DNA of 7,011 nt from Bacteroidota bacterium (GCA_003556985.1 PWPZ01000045.1:1-7011), one strand, 5' to 3'. Shown: positions 1 through 6,271, numbered from the stretch's first letter. The notes: a model not told the origin generated them from the letters alone. A program made the numbers and translations.

Positions 1-291
1 GGTGGTATTTTTGTAGAGGTTTTGCAGGATGTTTCGTCCGGTCTTGCACCTCTTACCCGGGAGGAGGCCTTTTCAATGATAAGGTCGCTTAAAAGCTACC
101 GTATAATAAAGGGAACCAGGGGAAAAGCGGGTATCAATGAGGATCTGTTTGCCCGGATCATCGTGCAATTGTCCACCATGCTCCGTTTTGCGGTGGAGAT
201 AAAGGAGCTTGACATGAACCCGCTTATAGGGCATGGCAATGATATCACGGTCGTTGATGCCCGGATACTGATAAAGAAACAGAACCCGTAA
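1..291 (+). CDS. Acyl-CoA/acetyl-CoA synthetase (ADP-forming), C-terminal ATP-grasp fragment
   Basis: This is the 3' end of a gene that enters from outside the window; 96 residues are visible, ending at TAA 289-291. The fragment opens with GGIFVEVLQDVS and continues with APLTREEA, a KGTRGKAG segment (residues 37-44) and IKELDMNPL (67-75). These are the usual closing motifs of the ATP-grasp domain in NDP-forming acyl-CoA synthetases; the ELDxNPL segment contributes metal/nucleotide-binding residues. Enzymes of this family convert acyl-CoA + ADP + Pi to acid + CoA + ATP in the cytoplasm, a substrate-level phosphorylation step. I cannot tell from the C-terminus whether it is the fused alpha-beta form or a separate beta subunit, nor its acyl preference. 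The genes from 3379 onward would supply acyl-CoA, so a role in amino-acid fermentation is inferred. The reading frame is intact, and the tail after VVDARI is short and charged. The family call is firm. Confidence 0.9.
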   Translation, partial: GGIFVEVLQDVSSGLAPLTREEAFSMIRSLKSYRIIKGTRGKAGINEDLFARIIVQLSTMLRFAVEIKELDMNPLIGHGNDITVVDARILIKKQNP

Positions 292-388
292 CCCTATAAC
301 ACTTTAAATAGGTTGATCAAACAATTATAGGTTTTCCAGGAAGCAAATCCGGACGCCTGACAGAGGCTCCCGGAATGATAAGAATGAT
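292..388. other. Short intergenic spacer between convergent genes
   Basis: This gap lies between the stop of the acyl-CoA synthetase (+ strand) and the stop of the aldo/keto reductase remnant (- strand). I see no convincing GC-rich hairpin followed by a T run for either direction, and no gene. If the minus-strand block was inserted here, one of its edges should lie in or near this stretch, but I see no target-site duplication. Confidence 0.4.
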
Positions 389-553
389 TTACGAAATAAA
401 ATCGGAGGGCACATGACGCAACCTTTCAATATCCCTTATTTTTTGAGCAACATCGAATCCCTGAATGCATTTTACATTGCATGAGCTGCAGCTTCCGCAG
501 ACTTCAGGGGGCAGGTCAAGTGAAAATTTCTTCGACCCAGTGATTTCACCATA
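389..553 (-). pseudogene. C-terminal remnant of a Fe-S aldo/keto reductase, paralogue of the intact gene at 1842-3020
   Basis: Reading the minus strand toward the stop at 389-391 gives an open frame that ends in CGSCSSCNVKCIQGFDV, followed by AQKIRDIERLRHVPSDFIS. The intact aldo/keto reductase at 1842-3020 ends in CGSCSSCNVQCVQGFNV and AEKIRDIDRIRQIPSDFLT. By hand, 26 of the last 37 residues are identical. About 84 of 114 bases match without gaps (roughly 74%), and the stop codon is in the same place. The second Cys4 motif (CxxCxxCxxxC) is complete. Similarity fades upstream, with a weak YG..SLDLP stretch possibly matching YGYRDL..SLSLA. The frame stays open back to an in-frame TAA at 650-652 but has no ATG and no catalytic barrel, so the reductase domain is gone. 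Most amino-acid differences are conservative, which suggests a once-functional divergent paralogue rather than a fresh duplication. It cannot encode an active enzyme. Confidence 0.85.
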
Positions 554-621
554 GAATAAAGATTTGAAATTAGGACTGATGCGTTTGTAATTTGAAATTA
601 TAAACTGTTTTGAGCTGACCG

Positions 622-1509
622 TCAGATTCCGGAAAAGTATTCCAGGTATTTATCCTGCAGTTCCCCGTCATCCAGATTGTAATAACCGTAAAGGGTATTT
701 CCTTTCCATACTATCCCCACCTCGCCGTTCCAGCGGTCGTCTATCCTGTGGATCCCTTCGGTCACGGTTGAAGGTTCCTGTCCGCTGAATTCATAGTAAT
801 CGTTAAGCATTTGTTTGTTATGCTCCCGGTTTTCATTTTCAATTACAAACAGGTTGAACCGGTTACCTTCAACCTCGTAAGTTGTGACAAAAGCTTCCGA
901 CAGGAAAGGATGACCAAGGAAATTTGTATTTATGAACTGGTCAGAAAACTCTACCTTCCCTTCTTCAGGCAACTTGTTCACAATGGCAGGGAACCGGGGA
1001 TTGGGATCCATTTCCGACGAAACATGCCTGGCAAGCTTTTCCATTGCTTCAGCAGTTGCTTCCGACCTGTCATGGCTTCTGATCTTAACGTAAACATCTG
1101 CAACGAAGTAATGAAGAACCCCGGGAGCGGTGTATCCCTGTACTCCAACGTCAATAAGTTCGGGAGTTCCCGGCCTTTCCTGTGAATAAACCCCGTATGC
1201 ATTTACCGGACAACCCTGCCGGTAGATCTCCATGACTATGTATATTCCATCGTCGCTGGAATTAAGGTACTCGCCCCAGTATAATTCCTGAAAATCATAT
1301 GCCATAAATACATCGGCGGCTCCGTTGATTATATCCCACAGTGTTTCAGGTGTGTAAACATCAACCTCTTCCGGTTTTTCCCATCCGTCAATAACGGGAA
1401 ACAGGTGTTCATGGTTTGCCAGGGCACCGTTATTCATACCGGTAGTAATGGTAAGAAACAGTGAAAACAAAATGCAAACCGTACTCTTTTTAATTATATT
1501 CTTTATCAT
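622..1509 (-). CDS. Exported DUF6599-family protein of unknown function
   Basis: This gene encodes 295 residues. The N-terminus has a basic stretch (KNIIKK), a hydrophobic core at about residues 11-23 and a likely signal peptidase I site after ALA (29-31), so the mature protein probably acts in the periplasm or outside the cell. There is no lipobox cysteine. The mature part starts with FPVIDGWE and carries YTPETLWDIINGAADVF (52-68), then a tyrosine-rich AYDFQELYWGEY stretch, and a GCPVNAYGVYSQERPG segment (99-114). The tyrosine-rich, INGAA-type signature matches what I recall of DUF6599, which has no established activity. I see no catalytic motif. The ATG at 1507-1509 is chosen because it gives a complete signal peptide; the leader is A-rich without a strong ribosome site. 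The gene lies 332 bp downstream of the aldo/keto reductase on the same strand, perhaps co-transcribed. Its last bases overlap the open frame of the pseudogene. Family confidence is moderate; function is unknown. Confidence 0.8.
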   Translation of the reverse strand: MIKNIIKKSTVCILFSLFLTITTGMNNGALANHEHLFPVIDGWEKPEEVDVYTPETLWDIINGAADVFMAYDFQELYWGEYLNSSDDGIYIVMEIYRQGCPVNAYGVYSQERPGTPELIDVGVQGYTAPGVLHYFVADVYVKIRSHDRSEATAEAMEKLARHVSSEMDPNPRFPAIVNKLPEEGKVEFSDQFINTNFLGHPFLSEAFVTTYEVEGNRFNLFVIENENREHNKQMLNDYYEFSGQEPSTVTEGIHRIDDRWNGEVGIVWKGNTLYGYYNLDDGELQDKYLEYFSGI

Positions 1510-1841
1510 TTTTTATAGTGTTTTGTCCTGGTTATTTCGCGCTCATGGCCGGTTGGATTCTTTTAGCCGGATTTGAATCGGGCGATACCCTGTAATAATT
1601 ACACAATTACTATGATCAAAACGGAACTCGTTCCTGATTATTATAATGGATCATTATTCGTATTGCCCCGTAATGCCCCTCATAGCTCGAAGAGACTTTA
1701 TTGTTGCACTGTCCCTAGTTGCCGCATTGCCCCTAATTGCTGCATTGCCTTTATTGCCTTCTTTTCCGGGCGGCAAAGGAATGCTTCCGGTGTTTGTTAT
1801 ACTCAATCTAAAGGCCTGGTCCTGGGAGAGCAGACTCTTTT
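1510..1841. other. 332-bp spacer between two minus-strand genes
   Basis: This is the gap between the end of the aldo/keto reductase and the start of the DUF6599 gene. Apart from the ATTGCC repeat cluster listed separately, I found no TAnnTTTG box on the minus strand and no clear terminator. The minus strand is open for about 60 codons from 1841 down to about 1652 (including GNKGNAAIRGNAAT), but with no early ATG and a composition that simply reflects the repeat. I do not call a gene here. Confidence 0.45.
1703..1758. repeat. Degenerate short tandem repeat built on ATTGCC
   Basis: On the + strand, GTTGC/ATTGC cores fall at 1703, 1718, 1726, 1736, 1744 and 1753, mostly 8-10 bp apart. The stretch 1718-1735 is followed by a near copy at 1736-1752, giving a period of about 17-18 bp. 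A further ATTGCC at 1662 and ATGCC at 1673 suggest the array was once longer or is part of a dispersed element. The cores are directly visible; their origin (slippage-derived minisatellite or copy of a dispersed intergenic repeat) is not decidable from one window. Confidence 0.55.
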
Positions 1842-3020
1842 TTAAGTCAGGAAATCTGATGGTATCTGTCGGATCCTGTCAATATCCCTGATCTTTTCAG
1901 CGACATTAAATCCCTGTACACATTGTACATTACAGGAGCTGCAACTGCCGCAAGCATCCCCGGCAAGGGATAGTGAGTCCATCGTCGACCTGGCAAGGGC
2001 AAGATCCCTGTATCCATATGCATACATGTATGAACGCATAATATCAGGGACCGGCAGGTTTTCCCTGCACTGGTCTATGCATTTCTCACATCCGAAACAG
2101 AACATCCCGGCTTCTGCCTGTTCGAGCCTCAGATCCTGAATTTCCTCATTGGATATGCTGATGTCGGTGTTCACTTCAAAATTTTCTTCCAGCTCATGGA
2201 ATGCAGTAACACCAGGAATAGAGGTGTGAATATGCTCGTTTTGCAGGGCATATTTAAGTGCTGCCTTTGTGTTTATAGGATCCTGCCTTTCCCTGTCCCA
2301 GTATGCTCCGGCCATAGTTTTCATGGCAATGACGCCAAGTCCGGCGTCGGCTGCTTCCTTCACGGCCTGTTTGATATCCGGCAAATTATCCATCCGGAAA
2401 TTGTAAGATGGACAAACCACATCATATTCCTTGCTTTCAACTGCGGCCCTTATGACTTCCGGTTCATTCGAATGGGTTGTAACGCCTATAAATCTGGTTC
2501 TTCCCTGCTCCCGCAGTTTAGTTAGGGCGGTAAGATAATTATCATTCAGCGTTCCTTCCCGGGATGATTGTGCGTGCAGGTAAAGTATATCCACATAATC
2601 CATCTGCAATCTTTCCAGGCTTATCTCAAACTGACCGATAAATTCATCAACAGTCAGGTTCTGATCCCTGGGATTGACTTTCGTAGCTATATAGAAAGAA
2701 TCCCTTGACCTTTCCTTCAGCAGTTTTCCGAGCATCTCTTCATTTCTTCCGTTCTGGTAACCATGTGCGGTATCAAGGAGAGTCATCCCTCCGTCAAGCG
2801 CCATATTCACTATTCTCGGGTTGTCTACGCGCATCACACCCAGGTTGACCACGGGCAGCCTCATGCCGGTCCTTCCAAGGGTGCGGTGTATTATTTCACC
2901 GCTTTTTTGCGGGGCAATATTTGGAGAAGCATGTAAATTACCACTGCCTGCCAGTAATCCGCCGGCAGCTCCGGTGGCTGTGAGCTTCAAAAAGTTTCTT
3001 CTGTCAAGTGATTTTTTCAT
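1842..3020 (-). CDS. Tat-exported aldo/keto reductase with C-terminal double Cys4 iron-sulfur domain
   Basis: This gene encodes 392 residues. It starts with a twin-arginine signal (DRRNFLK, residues 6-12) and an Ala/Gly-rich hydrophobic stretch to about residue 28, so the folded protein is probably exported with its cofactors. A TIM-barrel aldo/keto reductase domain follows (about 44-290). The likely catalytic tetrad is D83 and Y88 in LDTAHGY, K114 in ATKV, and H149 in LYLHA, with normal family spacing. The C-terminus has two CxxCxxCxxxC motifs, C308/C311/C314/C318 and C357/C360/C363/C367, fit for two [4Fe-4S] clusters. The family normally reduces carbonyls with NAD(P)H; the substrate here is unknown, and the electron route outside the cytoplasm is unclear. 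The ATG at 3018-3020 is chosen because it gives the complete Tat signal. It is transcribed toward the DUF6599 gene and divergently from the aminotransferase. A decayed paralogue of its C-terminus lies at 389-553. Confidence 0.93.
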   Translation of the reverse strand: MKKSLDRRNFLKLTATGAAGGLLAGSGNLHASPNIAPQKSGEIIHRTLGRTGMRLPVVNLGVMRVDNPRIVNMALDGGMTLLDTAHGYQNGRNEEMLGKLLKERSRDSFYIATKVNPRDQNLTVDEFIGQFEISLERLQMDYVDILYLHAQSSREGTLNDNYLTALTKLREQGRTRFIGVTTHSNEPEVIRAAVESKEYDVVCPSYNFRMDNLPDIKQAVKEAADAGLGVIAMKTMAGAYWDRERQDPINTKAALKYALQNEHIHTSIPGVTAFHELEENFEVNTDISISNEEIQDLRLEQAEAGMFCFGCEKCIDQCRENLPVPDIMRSYMYAYGYRDLALARSTMDSLSLAGDACGSCSSCNVQCVQGFNVAEKIRDIDRIRQIPSDFLT

Positions 3021-3041
3021 AGTTATATAGTTATATTATAG

Positions 3042-3106
3042 TCATTTAACATATATTCATAAAGCCATAAAATTGAGGTCGAATATATTAGGCGTTCATT
3101 TAACAT
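3042..3106. repeat. 11-bp direct repeat TCATTTAACAT upstream of the reductase gene
   Basis: TCATTTAACAT occurs at 3042-3052 and again at 3096-3106, with start points 54 bp apart. Between the copies lies the inverted pair ATATATTC (3051-3058) and GAATATAT (3081-3088). Their position 20-90 bp upstream of the reductase start codon fits an operator, but the region is AT-rich and chance recurrence is possible. Confidence 0.35.
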
Positions 3107-3253
3107 GAAAATTACACAATTTATAGCTTATTTTAATGTAAAATGGTTAATACAGATTTGGATTAATTTTAATTTAGGGTTGATTTGCCGGTTCATTCCA
3201 CCGAAAGGTTACATGATCAAAATCATATGTGTTAAGCAACATAGTTGATCTTT

Positions 3254-3279
3254 TTTGAGAAATAAAAACAATATATTTG
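3254..3279 (+). promoter_or_regulatory. Candidate Bacteroidota-type promoter for the aminotransferase gene
   Basis: TATATTTG at 3272-3279, followed by C, is a full match to the Bacteroidota -7 consensus TAnnTTTG. TTTG lies upstream at 3254-3257, but the 14-bp spacing is shorter than the usual 19-21 bp; a TTG at 3245-3247 is slightly too far. Transcription would start near 3287, giving a leader of about 90 bases. The match is read by eye and unsupported by transcript data. Confidence 0.45.
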
Positions 3280-3323
3280 CTCTCAAACATTATATGTCAG
3301 ATTTGCCATAGAATTTCAGGGTG

Positions 3324-3345
3324 TCGCAATTTACAGCATTTGCGA
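3324..3345 (+). promoter_or_regulatory. Inverted repeat in the presumed leader of the aminotransferase mRNA
   Basis: TCGCAA at 3324-3329 is the exact reverse complement of TTGCGA at 3340-3345, with a 10-base loop; two flanking G-T pairs could extend the stem. It sits downstream of the candidate promoter and about 33 bases before the ATG. It could be a small RNA hairpin or a repressor half-site pair. There is no T run, so it is not a terminator. Confidence 0.3.
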
Positions 3346-3378
3346 TGCCGGCAGATTTGAGAATATTAAAAATTGTTT

Positions 3379-4698
3379 ATGGATAATACACCTGTAAATG
3401 CCGGTATTGTCAGCGAATTGATCGGGGAAGCCGGACTTCCCTCGCTGGGCAGGGCAAATATCAGGGAAATAGTTCGTCTTGTAAACAGGATAGAGAAAGC
3501 AACGGGAGTAGAATTCATCAGGATGGAAATGGGGGTTCCCGGACTGGAGCCCTGCAGGATAGGCATTGATGCCGAAATTGATGCACTGAACAGGGGAGTG
3601 GCTTCCGCATACCCTATGATAGAAGGGGTTGATGAATTAAAATCCGAGGCCTCCAGGTTTATAAAGAAATTCATGAATATTGAAGTCCTGCCCCGGAACT
3701 GCGTGCCTGCCACAGGTTCGCTGCAGGCAAGCATGGCCGCCTTTATGACTGCCGGAAGAGCCGATGAAAAAAAGGATACCGTATTATTGATCGATCCGGG
3801 ATTCCCTGTTCATAAACAACAGCTCCGTACACTGGGTATAAATTATGAATGCTTTGATGTTTACAATTACCGGGGAGACAGGCTGGAGGAGAAGCTCGAA
3901 TCCTTCCTGAGAGCCGGGAATATCAGTTGTGTTCTTTATTCCAACCCGAATAATCCCTCGTGGATATGCTTTTCGGAAAAAGAGCTGCAAATTATCGGTA
4001 ATCTGGCCGACAAGTACGATGCTATTGTACTTGAGGATCTTGCTTATTTTGGTATGGATTTCCGCAAAGATCTTTCTGTACCCGGGGAGCCGCCTTACCA
4101 GGTTTCTGTGGCAAATTATACTTCAAATTATATTATACTTTTTTCCAGTTCCAAGATATTCAGCTATGCAGGCCAGAGGACCGGACTGCTGATTATTTCA
4201 GATAAGCTGGCCGGGAGGTCTTATAGCGGACTAAAACGGTTTTTTGCATCCGATAAGCTGGACTATGCCCTTGTATACGGCTCACTTTATTCAATGTCGG
4301 CCGGAACAAATCACTCCTCTCAGCTGGGACTTGCCGCAATGCTGAGGGCCTGCAGCGACGGGGAGTATGATTTTGTAGAAAAAGTGAGAGAATACGGAGA
4401 AAGGGCCGCCATAATGAAAAGGATCTTTCTGGGAAACGGATTCAGGATTGTATATGATATGGATGAAGATTTGCCGGTAGGTGACGGCTTTTATTTCACA
4501 ATTGCATACCCTGGTTTTTCAGGGGGGGAGCTGCTTGAGAAATTATTATATTACGGTATAAGTGCTATTTCTCTTGAAATAACCGGAAGCCAACAGAAAG
4601 ACGGCTTGCGGGCATGTGTTTCACAAATTTCACGGGACCGGTTTCCGGTACTTGAAGAGCGGCTGAAAATATTTCATGCCGATTATCCGGTAAATTGA
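3379..4698 (+). CDS. PLP-dependent class I/II (fold type I) aminotransferase
   Basis: This gene encodes 439 residues from ATG 3379; a TTG two codons earlier is also in frame but less likely. It shows the fold type I landmarks in order: a YPMIEGVDELK segment (78-88), where substrate-binding residues sit; ATGSLQASM (111-119), in the cofactor phosphate loop; SNPNNPS (188-194); LEDLAYF (218-224), with D220 and Y223 facing the pyridine ring; SSSK (256-259), with K259 as the Schiff-base lysine; QRTG, with R267; and GLRACVSQIS, with R411 as the likely carboxylate-binding arginine. The enzyme should move an amino group between an amino acid and a 2-oxoacid in the cytoplasm. The specific substrate is not readable. 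It lies 127 bp upstream of a ferredoxin and 2-oxoacid:ferredoxin oxidoreductase genes, so it may supply branched-chain or aromatic 2-oxoacids for oxidative decarboxylation. No missing key residue is seen. Confidence 0.92.
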   Translation: MDNTPVNAGIVSELIGEAGLPSLGRANIREIVRLVNRIEKATGVEFIRMEMGVPGLEPCRIGIDAEIDALNRGVASAYPMIEGVDELKSEASRFIKKFMNIEVLPRNCVPATGSLQASMAAFMTAGRADEKKDTVLLIDPGFPVHKQQLRTLGINYECFDVYNYRGDRLEEKLESFLRAGNISCVLYSNPNNPSWICFSEKELQIIGNLADKYDAIVLEDLAYFGMDFRKDLSVPGEPPYQVSVANYTSNYIILFSSSKIFSYAGQRTGLLIISDKLAGRSYSGLKRFFASDKLDYALVYGSLYSMSAGTNHSSQLGLAAMLRACSDGEYDFVEKVREYGERAAIMKRIFLGNGFRIVYDMDEDLPVGDGFYFTIAYPGFSGGELLEKLLYYGISAISLEITGSQQKDGLRACVSQISRDRFPVLEERLKIFHADYPVN

Positions 4699-4767
4699 TA
4701 TTTTAGCGCCGCAGATAGCTGGTGATTGCAACTGATAATAATCATTACTGTGGTTCGTTGTAATGGG

Positions 4768-4775
4768 TAACTTTG
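4768..4775 (+). promoter_or_regulatory. Candidate -7 promoter box upstream of the ferredoxin gene
   Basis: TAACTTTG matches the Bacteroidota TAnnTTTG box exactly and lies 50 bases before the ferredoxin ATG. A clear TTTG at the -33 position is missing, so an internal promoter for the oxidoreductase genes is possible but not secure. Confidence 0.35.
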
Positions 4776-4787
4776 AAGATATATTAG

Positions 4788-4800
4788 TTTGTACCACAAA
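4788..4800 (+). promoter_or_regulatory. Palindrome TTTGT-ACC-ACAAA upstream of the ferredoxin gene
   Basis: This perfect inverted repeat has 5-bp arms and a 3-bp centre. It lies 12 bases downstream of the candidate -7 box, so it would be close to or just after the transcription start, a position suited to a repressor or redox regulator. It does not match the full Rex, FNR or CRP consensus. It is short, so the call is tentative. Confidence 0.3.
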
Positions 4801-4825
4801 TTATAAATAATCAGAATATTACAAA

Positions 4826-5074
4826 ATGGCCAAATCCAAAGGATCGATAAAAGTTGACCGGGAAAAATGCAAAGGTTGCGAGGTATGTGTAGTTGCCTGC
4901 CCAACCGGTGTCATACAGCTTGCCAGGGATGTGAATGCCAAAGGATATCATTTTGCCTACATGGAAAATCCGGATGCCTGCACCGGTTGTGCGAATTGCG
5001 CAATAGTGTGCCCCGATGGTGTCATCACAGTCTACCGGAAGAAACCGTCACCGGTTACATCTGAAAAAGTATAA
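4826..5074 (+). CDS. 2x[4Fe-4S] ferredoxin-like subunit of 2-oxoacid:ferredoxin oxidoreductase
   Basis: This gene encodes 82 residues with two classical ferredoxin motifs: C15-C18-C21-C25 followed by Pro, and C52-C55-C58-C62 followed by Pro. Both are CxxCxxCxxxCP, so two [4Fe-4S] clusters are expected. Placement directly before the alpha and beta subunit genes identifies it as the small delta-type subunit that carries electrons from the thiamine centre to free ferredoxin. The protein begins MAKSKGSIKVDREKC and ends in a short polar tail after VYRKK, with no membrane segment, so it is cytoplasmic. The ATG at 4826 follows an A-rich leader typical of this phylum. The 101-bp gap to the next gene is wider than expected inside a tight operon. 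It could also act as a general ferredoxin, but context favours the subunit role. Confidence 0.92.
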   Translation: MAKSKGSIKVDREKCKGCEVCVVACPTGVIQLARDVNAKGYHFAYMENPDACTGCANCAIVCPDGVITVYRKKPSPVTSEKV

Positions 5075-5175
5075 CGGGTACCGGGGTCTGGAAATTCATT
5101 TAAGGGGAGATGTATCTTATTTATCGCCACCTGTAATTTCAGATCTGCAACAAGTTTTAAATAAAATAATTCATA
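5075..5175 (+). other. 101-bp gap inside the oxidoreductase gene cluster
   Basis: This stretch lies between the ferredoxin stop and the alpha-subunit ATG. It holds a perfect 8-bp palindrome CAGATCTG at 5140-5147 and a shorter AGAT-GT-ATCT at 5109-5118, but no TAnnTTTG box and no T-run terminator. I see no small gene. The last 25 bases are A/T-rich and form a typical leader for the downstream start codon. Confidence 0.35.
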
Positions 5176-6255
5176 ATGAAGGAATTCAAACTGATGAAGG
5201 GGAATGAGGCTATAGCCGAGGCTGCGATCCTCGCAGGCACCGATGCATATTTTGGCTATCCCATCACCCCTCAATCGGAAATACTTGAATATCTGATGGC
5301 TGAAAAACCGCATGAACGTACCGGTATGGTAGTGTTGCAGGCGGAAAGTGAAGTGGCGGCCATCAATATGGTATACGCTGGTGCAGGATGCGGCCGGAAA
5401 GTAATGACCTCCTCCTCAAGTCCGGGAATAAGCCTTAAGCAGGAAGGCCTTTCATATATAGCAGGCGCCCAGCTTCCCTGTCTGGTGGTTAATGTGGTCA
5501 GGGCCGGGCCCGGCCTGGGAACCATCCAGCCTGCCCAGTCCGATTATTTTCAGTCGGTCAAGGGCGGGGGCCACGGAGATTACCGGGTTTTGGTGCTGGC
5601 ACCCTCATCGGTTCAGGAAATGGCTGATTTCGTGGGACTGGGTTTTGACCTTGCCTTTAAATACAGGAATCCTGTCATGATACTTACCGACGGGGCACTG
5701 GGCCAGATGATGGAGAAAGTAAGCTTCAGGGAACAGCAGCCCAGAATGACCGCATTTCCCGAATGGGCCACCACAGGAAAGGCTCCGGGCAGGGAAAAAA
5801 ACGTGATATCCTCTCTTAACCTGGAATCGGCGCGTCAGGAAGAGTTTAATCTTAAGCTGCAGGAAAAGTACAGGAAGATGGAGGCGGAGGAAGTCCGCTT
5901 TGAATTGACCGATTGTGATGATGCCGAATATATTTTCGTTGCCTACGGTACCAGCGCGAGGATCTGTCAAAAGTCCGTCCGCCTGGCAAGGGAGAAAGGA
6001 ATAAAGGCAGGATTGCTCAGACCGTTAACACTTTTTCCCTTCCCTCAAAAAGTTCTGAAAGAGATGGCTCCAGGATTGAAAGGCATTCTTTCGGTTGAGA
6101 TGAGCGCGGGCCAGATGGTTGAGGATGTGCTCCTTGCCGTTAACGGCCGGGTGAGAGTCGAACATTTTGGCCGGCTGGGAGGGATTGTGCCCTCTCCTGA
6201 TGAGGTAACCGATGCTTTGGAAAACATTTTTATAAAAGGAATTGATAATGGCTGA
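5176..6255 (+). CDS. vorB: 2-oxoacid:ferredoxin oxidoreductase alpha subunit (VorB/KorA type)
   Basis: This gene encodes 359 residues, a normal length for the stand-alone alpha subunit. The pyrimidine-binding thiamine domain comes first: GYPITPQSE (27-35), LQAESEVAA (54-62) with the conserved glutamate near E58, SSSSPGISLKQEG (79-91), and GPGLGTIQPAQSDYFQ (111-126). YRNPVMILTDGALGQ (163-177) follows. The C-terminal domain carries YGTS (257-260), LRPLTLFPFP (281-290) and a VEMSAGQM segment (307-314). With the beta subunit it oxidatively decarboxylates a 2-oxoacid to acyl-CoA, passing electrons to ferredoxin. The fold and the beta partner fit the ketoisovalerate (VOR) group, but 2-oxoglutarate specificity cannot be excluded. 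The ATG at 5176 is the only reasonable start because an in-frame TAA lies at 5167-5169. The stop (6253-6255) overlaps the ancestral ATG of the beta gene by 8 bases, implying translational coupling. Confidence 0.93.
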   Translation: MKEFKLMKGNEAIAEAAILAGTDAYFGYPITPQSEILEYLMAEKPHERTGMVVLQAESEVAAINMVYAGAGCGRKVMTSSSSPGISLKQEGLSYIAGAQLPCLVVNVVRAGPGLGTIQPAQSDYFQSVKGGGHGDYRVLVLAPSSVQEMADFVGLGFDLAFKYRNPVMILTDGALGQMMEKVSFREQQPRMTAFPEWATTGKAPGREKNVISSLNLESARQEEFNLKLQEKYRKMEAEEVRFELTDCDDAEYIFVAYGTSARICQKSVRLAREKGIKAGLLRPLTLFPFPQKVLKEMAPGLKGILSVEMSAGQMVEDVLLAVNGRVRVEHFGRLGGIVPSPDEVTDALENIFIKGIDNG

Positions 6256-6271
6256 CAGCATGAAAACTTAA
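6248..6271 (+). other. Interrupted N-terminus of the beta subunit: ATG, seven codons, in-frame TAA
   Basis: ATG at 6248 overlaps the alpha stop (6253-6255) and reads MADSMKT, then TAA at 6269-6271. The same frame continues directly as DIAREENLVYQKT, which resembles the conserved (T)EDI..ENLVY.KT opening of beta subunits in this family as I remember it. A single G-to-T change, GAA to TAA, would convert an intact MKTEDI start into this one. This looks like a nonsense mutation or a sequencing/assembly error, or less likely a real coupled leader peptide. Confidence 0.75.

Larger units (their letters stand above)
3021..3378. other. 358-bp AT-rich divergent intergenic region
   Basis: This region separates the minus-strand reductase from the plus-strand aminotransferase and must hold promoters for both. 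It is clearly AT-richer than the flanking genes. I see one good Bacteroidota -7 box for the + strand (3272-3279), a hairpin in the presumed leader (3324-3345), an 11-bp direct repeat (3042-3052 and 3096-3106), and an 8-bp inverted repeat ATATATTC/GAATATAT (3051-3058 and 3081-3088). No perfect TAnnTTTG box is visible for the minus-strand gene, and I see no hidden gene. Confidence 0.6.

Noticed and set aside
811..1185. 124-codon + strand open frame inside the DUF6599 gene
   Set aside because: It is antisense to a gene with a signal peptide and family motifs; its own translation shows no domain.
1652..1841. Minus-strand frame of about 60 codons with GNKGNAAIRGNAAT
   Set aside because: There is no ATG near its start, the composition is dictated by the repeat, and I recognise no family.
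1800..1841. Possible terminator after the reductase gene
   Set aside because: The T run (1838-1843) reads as A's on the minus strand, and the only stem is three base pairs.
1573..1891. Two overlapping + strand open frames in the spacer
   Set aside because: Their protein is produced by the ATTGCC repeat (VAALPLIAALPLLP); one runs into the end of the opposite gene, and no start context or homology is seen.
3366..3734. Minus-strand frame opposite the aminotransferase start
   Set aside because: It is antisense to well-supported aminotransferase coding, and would cover the gene's leader.
5016..5207. 63-codon + strand frame bridging ferredoxin and alpha subunit
   Set aside because: It overlaps both well-supported genes in another frame and has no recognisable content.
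6269..6271. Stop codon recoding (selenocysteine or pyrrolysine) in the beta gene
   Set aside because: The codon is TAA, not TGA or TAG, and the position in the family is not a special residue.
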